A DNA stretch of 64,000 nucleotides from Mimachlamys varia (taxonomy: Eukaryota > Mollusca > Bivalvia > Pectinida > Pectinidae): assembly GCA_947623455.1 (NCBI GenBank), contig OX392534.1, positions 8,132,001 to 8,196,000 on the forward strand, read 5' to 3'. Positions 47,472 to 58,500 of the stretch are shown piece by piece. How positions within the stretch are numbered: the first letter of the stretch is position 1; every line of letters begins with the position of its first letter. Under the pieces are notes generated by a model. The model was not told the DNA's origin. It saw only the letters and a program-made list of their open reading frames with translations, and made no database searches. Both the position numbers and the translations under genes were made by a program.

Positions 47472-47664
47472 ATGGCACAAATCACACTAGGCCTACTCTT
47501 TATTCTTGTCCTAGCCAACAACGTACTTAACACCAAAGACCACCAAGACAACCAAACTCAACAACTCGACCAAATAATTTTCAAATTTCGACGATGTTAC
47601 CCACTACACTGCGAGAAAAAAAATACACGACAACTCGTTATTATTCCTGATAATAATGCTATCT

Positions 47665-47691
47665 GGAGATGTAGAGTTGAACCCAGGACCA
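47665..47691 (+). promoter_or_regulatory. 2A-type ribosome-skipping motif
   Basis: The frame reads GDVELNPGP, an exact match to the DxExNPGP consensus. It is preceded by the hydrophobic run LLFLIIMLS, as is usual upstream of 2A cores. Skipping would occur between gga (47686-47688) and cca (47689-47691), leaving the next protein with an N-terminal Pro. 2A-like sequences are known from APE-type non-LTR retrotransposons of several invertebrates. Here the motif would separate a short hydrophobic N-terminal peptide from the PHD-endonuclease-RT protein. Confidence 0.85.
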
Positions 47692-47718
47692 AGAACAGCC
47701 CAGGCAAGCACATACCCA

Positions 47719-47871
47719 TGTGGCATGTGTGAAGAACCAGTAACCTGGAACTGCAAAGGGATATGTTGTGACAACTGTGACTTCTGGCATAACAACTCCT
47801 GTGTTGAACTCTGCTCCCAAGATTACAGACTACTGGAAATGTCAAATGTACAGTGGCTATGCTGCAAATGT
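47719..47871 (+). other. PHD-type zinc finger in LINE ORF2
   Basis: The cysteines and histidine are arranged CGMC, CKGICCDNC, WHNNSC and WLCCKC. This is the C4-H-C3 pattern of a PHD finger with the usual Trp before the last Cys pair. It lies ten residues after the 2A cleavage point. In chromatin proteins PHD fingers read histone tails; in CR1-type elements a role in targeting has been suggested but is not established. Confidence 0.85.
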
Positions 47872-48138
47872 GACAACATAAACTGCAGCACCTTCACATT
47901 CCGGAGCTATGAATTTGGAACATCCAACTACTACCACCCAATAGAAGACGAAAACATCACACTCGAATCACTACCATCAGTAGTTAGCCCCCTAAAAACA
48001 AGTAGCCCAGGTCATGATACCAGCAGGACAAGGAGGAGACACACATCTTCGAACTCCACCAGACCCTCTAATCGAAAAAGTACCACCTCCAGTAGAGCGG
48101 AACCATTCCAACCCCCACCAAAACAAAACATCAGAATC

Positions 48139-48810
48139 ATGACTGTAAACTGCAGAAGCGTACTCGATAAAAAATCAGAACTAGCAGCAGTAATTGAGTA
48201 CACCCAGCCCGACATTGTATGTGGCACCGAATCTTGGCTGAAAGGCATCCAACCAAACACCAATCCTAAGCAAGATCAAATCAAATCCAGTGAAGTCTTC
48301 CCGGATAACTACAACTCCTATAGAAACGACAGAGGAACGCTCGGAGGAGGGGTTTTCACGCTGGTAAATAAAAACCTAATATCAACTGAATGCCCTGAAT
48401 TAACAACAGACTGTGAAATACTCTGGACAAAATTAAAAATTGAAAACCAAAAACAGATGATGATCGGAACATACTATATGCCTCATAGGAATAAAAAAGA
48501 CATGGATGAACTAGAAACATCTCTCCAAAAACTAAACGCAACAGGAAATGGTAACAAACATACCATATTGGCAGGAGATTTCAACTCTCCAAACATAGAT
48601 TGGGGATCAGAACAGACAACACCAACTACAGTAGACAAAGAAGTCCACCAATCCCTTCTGGATATAACAAACAAAAACAATCTACAACAAATCCATGACA
48701 AACCAACAAGAGAAAACAATCTACTGGACCTGGTATTTACGAACAACCCATCATTAGTAAAATTATCAGTTAACATACCAGGAATTTCGGACCATGACAT
48801 CATAATCACC
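48139..48810 (+). other. APE-type endonuclease domain of LINE ORF2
   Basis: The domain starts with IRIMTVNCRSVLDKK. The metal-binding Glu is in GTESWL (codon 48229-48231), the Asp/Asn pair in AGDFNSPNIDW (Asp 48577-48579), and the terminal SDHDII holds the catalytic Asp-His (48790-48795). All expected catalytic residues are intact and the whole domain is free of stops or frameshifts. It nicks target DNA to prime reverse transcription. Confidence 0.92.
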
Positions 48811-49439
48811 GACATTGATACTAAGCCACAAAGAATTAAAGAAAAACCAAGGAAGGTGTACAAGTACAAAAAAGCAAAATGGGAAAACATCAGCACAGGC
48901 ATCAAAAAGCTAGAACAGAACATCAAGACAAAATATGACCTAGGAAAACCGGTCGAAGAATTATGGGAAACATTCAGGGATGGACTCAAAAACACAATGG
49001 ACAAGAACATCCCAACAAAATTACACCGAGCAAATAGAGGGCTACCGTGGCTAAACACCGGAATAAAGAGAATGCTAAAAAAGAAAGCCAGACTGTACAA
49101 ACAGGCAAAGTCTACAGGAAACTGGTCTAATTACAAACACCATCAAAAGGAATGCAAACGACAGATCAGAAAAGCAGAATGGACATTCATAAATTCATTA
49201 ATCAACAAAGGGCTTGAAGAAAACAACACAAAACCATTTTGGAAGTATATCAAATCGAAACGCCAGGATAACATTGGGGTGTCACTGCTAAAAAATCAAG
49301 GACAACTCTATAGTGACGGGAAAAAAAAGGCCAACATCTTGCTAGAACAATTCAGATCAGTCTTCACAAAACATTCGGACAAGGGAACAGAACCCCCAAA
49401 AACTAGTATCAATATAGAAGAAGACATTGGGCAAATTGA

Positions 49440-50520
49440 AATCACTGAAGAGGGACTAAAAAGTTACTAAAAAGTATTGATACTACTAAATCATCTGGAC
49501 CGGACAACATCCCAAACCATATACTAAAGAACTGTGCAGAAGAAATAGCCCCCTGCCTCAAACATGTTTACCAAAGATCACTGGACACGGGAGAGTTACC
49601 ATCTGATTGGGTCAATGCCAATGTATCGGCTATCTACAAGAAAGGGGACCGTCACCTAGCTGAAAATTACAGACCAGTATCCCTCACATCCGTGAGCTGT
49701 AAAATTTTGGAACATATCATATGCCGACACGTGATGAACCATCTAGAAAGACATACAATCCTGACCAACCTAAATCACGGCTTTAGATCTGGCTATTCTT
49801 GTGAAACGCAGCTCATCGTGACACTCCATGATCTTCTGACATCATTTGACAAAAAGAAACAAATTGATATGGCAATTTTAGACTTTTCCAAAGCTTTCGA
49901 TACCGTGCCGCACAAAGAACTACTACAGAAACTCCATCAATATGGAATCAGAAACAACATCCGCAATGGATTACAGCATTCCTAACAAAGCGGAAAATGA
50001 AAGTCGTGCTAGGGGGAGAGCACTCTAAAGAAACAAACGTCAAATCCGGTGTCCCCCAAGGGACAGTTCTAGGACCACTGCTGTTCCTTTGTCATATAAA
50101 TGACCTTCCAGACTGTGTGAAGTCCCGGGTGAGGCTATTCGCGGACGACTGTCTCTTATACAGAACCATCAGCAAAGAAGCCGACCATCATATACTACAG
50201 CAAGACCTTAAAGAACTGGAAAATTGAGCAGAGAAATGGGGTATGCGTTTCAATCCAACAAAATGCTATGTAATGAGTATCAGAAGCAAATCGACCCGCT
50301 TCTATGAACTAGGAAACACCATACTCAAATCAGTTACCTCAAACCCCTACCTAGGAATTACCATCCAGGACGACCTTAAATGGGGAACGCATATCGCAAA
50401 CACAACCAAAAAAGCCAGATCAACACTAGGATTTCTCAAAAGAAATCTAAGATACTGCCCAAGAGAATGCAAACGAACAGCATACATTTCACTCGTCCGA
50501 TCAATCCTGGACTATGGCTC
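49440..50520 (+). other. reverse-transcriptase domain of LINE ORF2
   Basis: Motifs in order: KSSGPDNIPNHILKN (49487 on), NYRPVSLTSVSCKILE (about 49669), and FDTV-containing motif A LDFSKAFDTVPHK with Asp at 49881-49883. Next are SGVPQGTVLGPLLF (motif B, about 50046) and FADD (50138-50149). LGITI follows in the thumb. All catalytic Asps are present, but the domain is split over two frames by the break near 49965 and stopped at 50225-50227. Confidence 0.92.
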
Positions 50521-51008
50521 AATTGTATGGGACCCCCACACCAAGCTGAACATTGACAAGCTAGAAAGAATACAGAAACAACCCGCTCGCTTTATCACTG
50601 GAAACTACAAAGACCGGGAACAAGGAACCATCACACGAATGTTAAGGGACCTAAAACTGAACCAACTGCAAATTCGTAGGAAACATCAGAGGCTGCTGTT
50701 TATGTACAAAGTGGTTGAGGGACTAATACCGGCCCCCCCCCCCCAAAAAAAATTATCTTGTTCAAAATAAACCTAAAAGAAACATTCGACCTAGAACATT
50801 AGAAAACTATGAGCACAAAAACGTTGTAAACAAACTATCAACCAACAATACTAGGTCCTTTAAAGTCACACTGGGACATTCGGAACAATACCAAAATTCA
50901 TTCTTCCCAAAGACAATTCAGGATTGGAACCACCTAGGGGAAGAACTAGTGCGCGCAGAAAGTGTCAAGGGATTTAAGACCCGTCTGGACACTTCCCACT
51001 GGGATTGA

Positions 51009-51085
51009 GACCACCAGTGCCACTCACCCGTCACACTCGACGCCAGAAATTGGTTACTAGTGACGTAAAGATACAGATACAGATA
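51009..51085 (+). other. LINE 3' UTR and repeated tail
   Basis: This is a short UTR of about 60 bases followed by agatacagatacagata. A short direct repeat in place of poly(A) is usual for CR1 and related LINEs and is the likely template-recognition end. Confidence 0.8.
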
Positions 51086-53105
51086 TCACAATCGCTAAAA
51101 ACACCGACTTAAGTGCACTGACAGCTTCAACCGTTAATATGGCTGCTGCTTATAATTGTTCTTTATGGTAAACATTAATTTATTAATGCGTTATCAATAA
51201 TTCGTATCATTATCCACATGTTATTATGTCAATGATATTATTTATTAATAATTCATGTTACGCCAAGATATGTATATACCCGTTGTGGTTGATGGGGAGT
51301 GGGCCGCGACGCATGTTGTTTACATTGTCGCTTGACAGGAAGGAAGTTACGGGCGTAATCAGAGCGGTGCATTCTGGGATGATATATGACGCGGCGATAT
51401 ACTAAGCGTCAGCGAATCAGCGTGGAGTTTATATTGCCAACACACCAATCACATTCGGGAATCGTATTTCATTGATGCTTTCTTTGTTTTAGCGAGTGTG
51501 GCGGCCTTCAAGCTTGTATTAGCGAAGGGCAAGGCCACGCTCGCTTTGTTTACAAATTTTCCCACCCGCCCACCCCATTTTTTTGTTAGATGTGACTTTT
51601 TACATTAAATTTTTATGTAGATTAGTTAATCAATTATGACATATGATTTAGGGTGTCAGAGTATGGCTATAATATATAATATTTCACTACCTTTAAACAC
51701 AATTTAGTTTATTGTTTCATATATAAAAACTCGTTTGTCGTATATAATATTCGTATACTAGCTCTTGTGTAATCAGTATGCATCAGTATGTATATTATGT
51801 AACATTGATAGTACATGTAATCTTATTGCGGTATTTGATACGATAATACTATAATAAATAGCCGTTAATTGATATTCACCCAAACCAGTTGTCATTGTTG
51901 TTCTTTATGCTAACAAGTATTTGAAAGCGTGTAAAGTATCTTTTAGTTGTGCTAATGTTGGGCGAGGCTGCTGAATGCAATAGGATGGTTAATTGGTTAA
52001 TAACATGCAGCAACACAAGGACCAAATGATATTACTTACATTGATATCAGATCGCCACCAAATCCTAGTCATGAGCTACTCTGGCGTTTGAAAGGTATAT
52101 GTTCATGTAGCTTTGAGATGCTTTTCATAGATTCGCTCAATGTTTATATTAATTGATTGGGTTTGTAAAGCCCTAACGCGAAATCAGCAATTAGCTTTGA
52201 ATTTAATTTTAATATCGAAAAGTTATCAGTATTTGTTTTAAATGAATAGAATATATCTTTTGAATTCCCTTAATACTTTACAAGGTCACATATACAGATA
52301 TATCATGTGATACAAAATATTTCTAGTAAAATTGTTCATGTAAAACGATGAATAGCGTATCCTTCTATGGTAGTTTAGAAAATGTCGATTCTCACCTTTT
52401 GGCCCCCTCAAGAGTCCTAGAAGAACGAAGCAGCTGTATGATACAGTGTAATTAAGTTTTTTGACATACGATATTTATTTCTAACTCTAAAAGGGGCAGC
52501 ACATGTGTGTGTTAAGCTCATCTTTCACTATCCAGGAAACAACATTATATTTATCTTTTTGTGCAACATCTCAAAGACAACATTTCCGTTATCACGGGCA
52601 CGCATTCCCACGGTCACGCTGATAAAAGTAAGATATTGAATTAGTTGACATTGGAATTCAGCAGTCTCTGCCCTAATTCTGAACAATAAATCGTTTTGTA
52701 AAACAGTCACATTTGATAGCGTGCTTGTCGTTACGCAGGCGAAATCGAATGCGACACGTGATCACATCTTTCATATAATACCGCTATTGATATATTTAAT
52801 CATTCACATTACGCTTGTTGTGTTTCAACCACATAACTCTTTCCTTACAGTTCGCTAGTCGATTTATAAAGTGGTGATTTGGATGTCTAAATGCCATGAA
52901 TTAGATTAAACTAGGATCGGGGTTCCCTTTAAAGTACACACGAGGTCGATTTTAGGGATTCTTTGTCTGATTTGTGATAGTTGTCCCTCCCATACGGAAC
53001 CATTGGTATTAGCCATTAAACAAGATTTACCATTATCCATACACGGGCTTCGTCTGGCGAATACTGACCTCACTAACCTTCAGTTATCATGAGACTTACA
53101 CAACG
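51086..53105. other. spacer with a CpG-rich patch and one dispersed repeat
   Basis: From about 51285 to 51560 CpG density is higher than nearby. This patch holds a ttctgggatga block (reverse: tcccagaatgcac, the core of the ZNF143-type site) and an imperfect inverted repeat agcgagtgtggc / gccacgctcgct at 51493-51558. A promoter is possible but no adjacent coding exon was recognised. The rest is AT-rich. Confidence 0.35.
52385..52515 (-). repeat. short dispersed repeat, same family as 5737-5880
   Basis: The reverse complement shares agtatg/cgtatg..aaaaaa..aatta blocks, then ctaggactcttg and ggggccaaaaggtg in the same order. Its boundaries are approximate. Confidence 0.7.
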
Positions 53106-53690
53106 CTATGTCACGCGGTGTAGTGGTCGAAACGTCACGCGATGTAACGGTGAAAGCGTCAAGCGGGCAGCAGTCGAAACAGCAAGCGGGGTAGCGGTCC
53201 AAACTTCACGTGGTGTAACAGTGGAAGCGTCAAGCGGGGTAGCGGTCGAAACGTCACGTGGTTTAACGATGGAAGCGTCAAGCGGGGTAGCGGTCGAAAC
53301 TGCACGCGGGGTCGCGGTCAAAACGTCACGCAGTTAAGCGGTCGAAACGTCATGTGGTGTAGCGGTCGAAACGTCAGGCAATTCAGCGGTCGAAATGTCA
53401 TGTGGTGAAGCGGTCTAAACGTCCCGCGGTGTAGCGATCGAAACGTCACGCGGTAGAGCGGTCAAAAGGCACGCAGTTTAGCGGTCGAAATTTCACTCGG
53501 TGTAACGGTCGTAACTTCAAGCAGTTTAGCGGTCGAACCGTCACGCAGTGAAGCTGTCTAAACGTCCCGCGGTGTAGCGATCGAAACATCTCGCAATAGA
53601 GCGGTCAAAAATCACGCAGTGCAGCGGTCGAAACGCCTAGCGGTGTAGTGGCCAGAACGTCACCAATGTAGCTGTCGAAACACAGGTCAT
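53106..53690. repeat. 24-bp GC-rich tandem repeat, about 24 units
   Basis: The unit contains gtcacgcggtgtagcggt followed by cgaaac. Being a multiple of three it gives an eight-residue repeat (GVAVET-type) in the plus frame 53089-53337 and another on the minus strand. Neither has other coding features. The array decays to the right. It is much more GC- and CpG-rich than the window average. Confidence 0.93.
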
Positions 53691-54440
53691 TCAACCATGT
53701 CCGTTATTTGCAAACTATCATCCCCTTTATTTCGCGGTAACGCACACTTTCCCTATCTGAAATATTGAAGGCACACTGTGCAATATGTATATCGTAGATT
53801 AAACGAGAAGGCTTGTTTTTTGTACACCAAAAGACATTTTCGGTTACATAACTGCATAGCCTCAAAGATATCTTCAAAAGACAATATTTACATTTTCACT
53901 TCACTCCGCCTCAATGAAACTAGTAAACTCTGGTTGCTTCATTTCCCGATGAAACAAGTGGGGCACGCGCTTTTTCGTTCCTGACGAAGTAAAACATTTG
54001 TTTATAGTGTATCGTTCTAGACGAACTGTGTGCAATAATGTACGGGTGTATTACACACGTAAAACAGCTGTTTTACATGACAATGGGTTATGCCAGTATC
54101 ATATCACACATAACTTTAATAATACTTGATATGACAAAATTCTGACACTTCCGAAAGCATTAAATCAAGATATGTTCATTGTTGGTCCTGAATTCCGCAT
54201 TGATTCCCTCGATGATCGTGCGTTTAATGCAAATATGGGATCATCTGCCCGTCGGCAAATTTCGCGTTTTATTGTTTATGTCCAATACTAAAATAAAATG
54301 TTTGAGATTGGTCACAGAAATCCGTTCTCTTTTAAGAAGTTACAAATGTTTTTTTCTATTATTCGACAAATGTAACATGTTCACGAAACTGATAAGCTAC
54401 CTAGATCTACGTTAGGGCCTAACCTAGCTTGCTCATAAGG

Positions 54441-54639
54441 GCCCGAGAATTTGTTACACTTAACTAACAGCGTAGTTTTTGGACCTAAATCACGGTGTCT
54501 AGAACACATTTATACTTCCGAGGAGTTTTGATTAGAGTGGCATATTTATCAGAAACTGATCTTAACCTCCAAAAGTGTAAACATGCTCTAAAAACCTCAG
54601 TTTAAGTCCAAAAGCAGATGTAACAAATTCTCAGGCACC
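54441..54639. mobile_element. short foldback/MITE-like element
   Basis: The ends gcccgagaatttgttaca (54441-54458) and tgtaacaaattctcaggcac (54619-54638) are inverted copies with one or two differences. Pairing continues inward over much of the element (ttttggacctaaa with tttaagtccaaaa). There is no coding capacity. The class is unknown. Confidence 0.75.
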
Positions 54640-55617
54640 TGTGATCTTGTCAGTAACTGTAAGTTACCGTGTGCTTACCTTTAAAGCTAAATATATAGTT
54701 TTCGGTTAATGTCCCAAATTAAAAAATCGTCAAATCACTAATCCAGTTGATTACCTGTCACCAATACCATTCATCATACCTTCATCAATAAGCTATGCAT
54801 GCCTAAACCCACTTACTGTTATGAGACGTTTTCAATATGCTTAGGCCTAACCGAAATCTGACTTCCGACAACTTTATTCGACTCGCTTCAACTGTGACCA
54901 AATCACAACGTCGTTTATTTACTGCTGCGCGATGCAAACTGCTCTAAAAACACTCTAGTAATTAATTTCATACTGGAAAGGTATTTCAATCAATTCTTAA
55001 TGAAAATAAAAGTTTGAGAGGTATGATTACAGCACATATAAAAGCCAAAAAATAAAAATATTGTCTCTGGACTATATTTTTTCTGTTGCCTAGTGATGAA
55101 TGAAGCTAGCTATCAGCTGTTCCGCGTATGTACATACATGCCGATAAGTGTGCAACAATGTAACAAAAGTAAAGCACCGTGTGACACCGGCAGCTTAGAG
55201 TACATGCGAATGGCGGGTAATTTAATGGCGGGTAATGTGCAAATGGTACATGAACTGCTTCGCAGTTCACTTCATTTGCGGGAGGTTCACTTGACTTCAT
55301 CAGCCGATGCAAACAACAAAATAGACATTCAATCCTTAAATATTTTTTACCCAACACCAATCAAATAGATATTTGTCTTCCATTTTGCTATTACATGTTC
55401 CAGGAGCTCAAATGGTAAAAGCAACTGTAAGCCCTAGAGTATCGAGGATGATGCAAAACTCCTTACCACCTACAACACGTACGACTACTAAACACCTCTC
55501 CCCGATAGTACTAGTCTGATATGTGTACTGTCGTGTTATTCCCTCCCACAGAAACTGTCAACTTTTTTTGTGATATTTAACTGTCTGACATTTTGCTAAA
55601 AACTAATTATCAACAAC

Positions 55618-55775
55618 TGGATCGCGGGTTTGAGGATAACGTTGGGCAGTGCTAAGTATTGGCTGCAGGTCGGTTGTTTTTTCCCCGGGTGCCTTTCTCT
55701 ACCTCCGAACCCAGAGCATTTTTAAATCGCCATTGCTGATTATGGGACGTAAAATACACACAACCATACATGTGC
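55618..55775 (+). mobile_element. SINE fragment, same family as 23655 and 30085
   Basis: This starts at gatcgcgggtttgagg (degenerate box B region), then ggctgcaggtcggttgtttt, tccccgggtgcctttct and a tail region. The tRNA head is missing, so it is 5'-truncated. Confidence 0.65.
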
Positions 55776-56353
55776 TTGTATATAACTAGGTTCATGTACG
55801 AAGCTTACTTAGGATGAAGTACGTTTCATGGTTCATTCTCTGTGTTTCTGGGGATCCATTATGTTGTTACACGCTTTAATAAGAAATGGCCTGGTAATAA
55901 TATCCTCTTACACATATGTATCTGATACAATATCTATTGATGAGTGGTATTGGAACGCGGTGAATTATATTAATGAAGTATTGCCATGCTAGTCCTTTCA
56001 AAGGCTGAACACCATTTACCATAGATCATATACAAACCTCAAGCAATATTTATAAAGCCAGACCAGTACGTAATGAACTCTATGTGTTAATAAGATATTC
56101 TGTTTCCGTTCTCTAACACGATTATATCGTAGTTTAGGTGAAAGATTGCCGTCTAGTGACGATATGTAGGTTGTGTTTACTTGATGCTTAGTTTGCCGCT
56201 TTTCGGAAAAAGTAATGCTCTAATCTCAATTATCAATTATCGGGAGTTTCGTGATAGATGTTACATATCGTAGCTGCTGACGAACAAACGTTAGACACAG
56301 GGATTCGAGTATTACTACCACACATAACTAGATTTTAGTGTATGAATTAAGTG

Positions 56354-56384
56354 TTGACGCTTCGGTATTCTCTGATACATCAGT
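56354..56384 (+). repeat. RT family 3' terminus, 30-bp scrap
   Basis: The block gttgacgcttcggtattctc is identical to the family terminus. A minisatellite starts about 100 bases downstream. Confidence 0.75.
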
Positions 56385-56479
56385 GTTCCTTTTGGACAGA
56401 CATCTCGGACTACCGAATTGGTAATCGCATAACTGAACCACAACATTGTACAGCACTTTAAAACAGAACTGGAACATTG

Positions 56480-56825
56480 TTATTCCGAGCAGGTATTAGT
56501 AACCGATCAGATAATTTGTACAACAAAGTCGCCACTATGTATAACCGAGCACGTACTTAGTACCATCGAGTATGTACATGATATACAGTGTAACAGATCC
56601 AGGACTTTCAAACAGGTACGTTGTACAACCGAACAGATATTTATCAACCGGGAAGGTACTTTGTGTAAAAAGCTGGTATTTTGCTCAATCGAGGTGGTAC
56701 ACTGTACAACGAGCCGGTACTTTGTACAACCGAGTACGTCCATTGTTCAACCGAGTACAATCGACTCAGTATTTTGTACAGCCAAGTAGGTAATTTGTAC
56801 AATTGAGTAGAAACTTTATGTGAAC
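56480..56825. repeat. degenerate tandem repeat of about 22 bp
   Basis: Recurrent ggtactttgtacaaccgag with variable spacing, best preserved at 56690-56815. Many units have indels, so the period is approximate. Confidence 0.75.
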
Positions 56826-57929
56826 TAGTCGGTGTAGCTTTTGTTTGTAGGTTATTGGATTGAAAAGAACTTCTGAATAAACGACTGATTGTGCAAATTT
56901 TTTTTTGCACAATTTTTACTTGTACATCATTAAAGTTAATAAAAATGCATATATGAACTGCTTTAAGGAAAACATTACATATAAGATACATCTTGTTTCC
57001 AAAAAAAAAAAAAAAAATAAATGAAATTCAACGTTCGGTATAATCTCATAAATGCAGTATTAAGTTTTATTGGAAAGGAAAAAAAAGAGTGGAAAGTGGG
57101 GAAATGGAAGAGGTAAACACGATGTTAGAGTTGGCAGTGTTATATCCATACGCCAAGTAATACAGAAGTCTGGGGGAGGCCGACCAGATAAAGGCGATGA
57201 TAGTGGTGTTTTGGATCACGAGATTAGTCGATTGTTTCTGAGTATCGTTATTCACGAGCTCTGCATTTCCAAACGGCAGTATTTCAGTTAAAAGTGGGAA
57301 TGACTAAGGAATGGATATTTCAATTAATGCATGATGCTCCAAGCTTTTGCAATCATATGACATAGGTACCAGAACTGGGATCTCTTAGGAAACACAAATT
57401 CCAATCAGTTATTTATAACGCATGGTTAACACCATTAAATTTCAAATATCACAGTTTTTTGGGGGGCTTTAAAGGCAAAATCTTATACAGATCTGTAACC
57501 CTACAAGTCGTTTAGACGTCGGAATCAAGCCATAGAAGTGACCTTAACCAACATGAGAAGCACCAAGAACTCTTAAGCTGTGTTGTTTGTAATGAAAGAA
57601 AAATATCAGTCAAGGTAAACGATTTTTTTTTAAATCCTTCTACAATCTGAAAATAAATTGCTGTATTGTTCAAGAAAAGCATAACTCCTGCAACAACAGC
57701 AACATCCTTTTGTAAACACAACAGTATATAACGTGTAAAATGACGAAGCCTTTTTTGAAAGTGTTTAAAATGTCTTCTACCTTCATTGGCAATACTTGAA
57801 TTCGTGGATTTTATCTTCCTAATTTAAGTTTGGATAATGTGCTTCAACTTTCTTGTTCTTTATTTTTCAAATAAAAAAGCTTTAGGAAATCAATGCGAAT
57901 ATTCAAAATATGTTCCTTCATATCACTGT
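56826..57929. other. no recognisable feature
   Basis: An A run of about 17 lies at 57001-57017. No gene or repeat family was recognised. Confidence 0.4.
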
Positions 57930-58262
57930 CAAGGATAAAAATGTATCTCAATGAGACCAAAATGGCAACCATAAAACGTTCTCAATGGTCTTTACCAGCC
58001 TGCATCTCCCGAATCCCTGTGCCATAAAATTGTTCATCAGCTGCCGACTTTTATCACGAAAATAAAAGGTATCTGGTGTAAGCCCTAAAATAATTAACGC
58101 ATTAACTTTAACATGTATCAACACCAAAGATTAGAGAAGCAGGAATTTGTTACCATCAAGAAATGAATCGTTCACAGTCGGGAAAACATTATCGTCGCAT
58201 TTATCGTACAGCTCAGAAGAAAGCTGCAAATGTTAGTCATATTTTTAGAGTCTGTTGTAACA
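57930..58262 (-). mobile_element. RT family copy: C-terminal coding part
   Basis: The reverse-strand coding segment has tgtatctcaatgagaccaaa, then atggcaaccataaaacgtt, and the LYDKRD-like region near 58200. The 3' UTR is missing. A plus-strand 3' end follows at 58345, so this is another head-to-head arrangement. Confidence 0.75.
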
Positions 58263-58344
58263 TAATCAATGTCAACACATACTAAGATACATGTAAAATT
58301 AAACGCAGATCATACAAATGATAATTTATATCTACAGTACCTTT

Positions 58345-58500
58345 ACTTTTCGTTTGGAACATATGGTCTTCTTCCCTTTTTGATTTTTTTCAAGGGTGTC
58401 TGTATAAATCTTAACTTTGTTCATGCATATTTTGCCCATAGTTTAATCGGGTTTGAGTTCAGATCAAGAGTTTGATGGCGCTTCAGTATTCTTCGATTTC
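58345..58500 (+). repeat. RT family 3' UTR end
   Basis: From about atatggtcttcttccctttt to gatggcgcttcagtattctt, diverged from the family consensus. Confidence 0.65.

Larger units (their letters stand above)
47472..51008 (+). pseudogene. LINE ORF2: 2A motif, PHD finger, APE endonuclease, reverse transcriptase
   Basis: The ATG at 47472 lies in a strong Kozak context (caccatggc). The N-terminus is hydrophobic (MAQITLGLLFILVLANN). The domain order is 2A core, PHD finger, endonuclease, RT and a C-terminal domain ending HWD at 51003-51005 before TGA. Damage: an extra base in the A8 run 47616-47623; a lost A in the A5 run 49458-49462; a lost base near 49965 before W; TGG to TGA at 50225-50227; and a shift in the C12/A8 run 50733-50752. 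Apart from these the frame is open for about 3.5 kb, so the copy is young or the breaks are partly assembly errors. The product would perform target-primed reverse transcription. Confidence 0.9.
46303..51085 (+). mobile_element. CR1-like LINE, nearly full length
   Basis: The element consists of a 5' leader (start uncertain, perhaps near 46303 where gcgcatgcgcgaatatggcg begins), ORF1 with an SGNH-hydrolase-like domain, a 138-base inter-ORF region, and ORF2 with 2A motif, PHD finger, APE endonuclease and RT. A short 3' UTR ends in the microsatellite-like tail agatacagatacagata. An esterase-type ORF1, a PHD finger and a short repeated 3' tail are known for CR1-clade elements. I see no clear target duplication, which is common for this clade. 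Five frameshifts and one nonsense codon are described under the parts. Confidence 0.9.
53691..56353. other. spacer with a foldback element and a SINE fragment
   Basis: Apart from the elements at 54441 and 55618 nothing was recognised. The overlapping open frames at 55093-55368 (both strands) show no domain. Confidence 0.4.

Noticed and set aside
47472..47732. A separate 86-codon gene at the start of LINE ORF2
   Set aside because: Its first half is best read as the ORF2 N-terminus. The second half is out of frame after the A8 run and shadows the 2A/PHD region.
48483..49100. A 205-codon minus-strand frame within the LINE
   Set aside because: It is the antisense shadow of the intact endonuclease region; all recognisable motifs are on the plus strand.
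53089..53337. An 82-codon frame with an eight-residue repeat, like a structural protein
   Set aside because: The 24-bp period forces it. No signal peptide, splice context or continuation was seen, and the opposite strand is open as well.
55093..55368. A 91-codon frame with a mirror frame on the other strand
   Set aside because: No domain, repeat or composition signal was seen, and both strands are open over the same bases, which points to chance.
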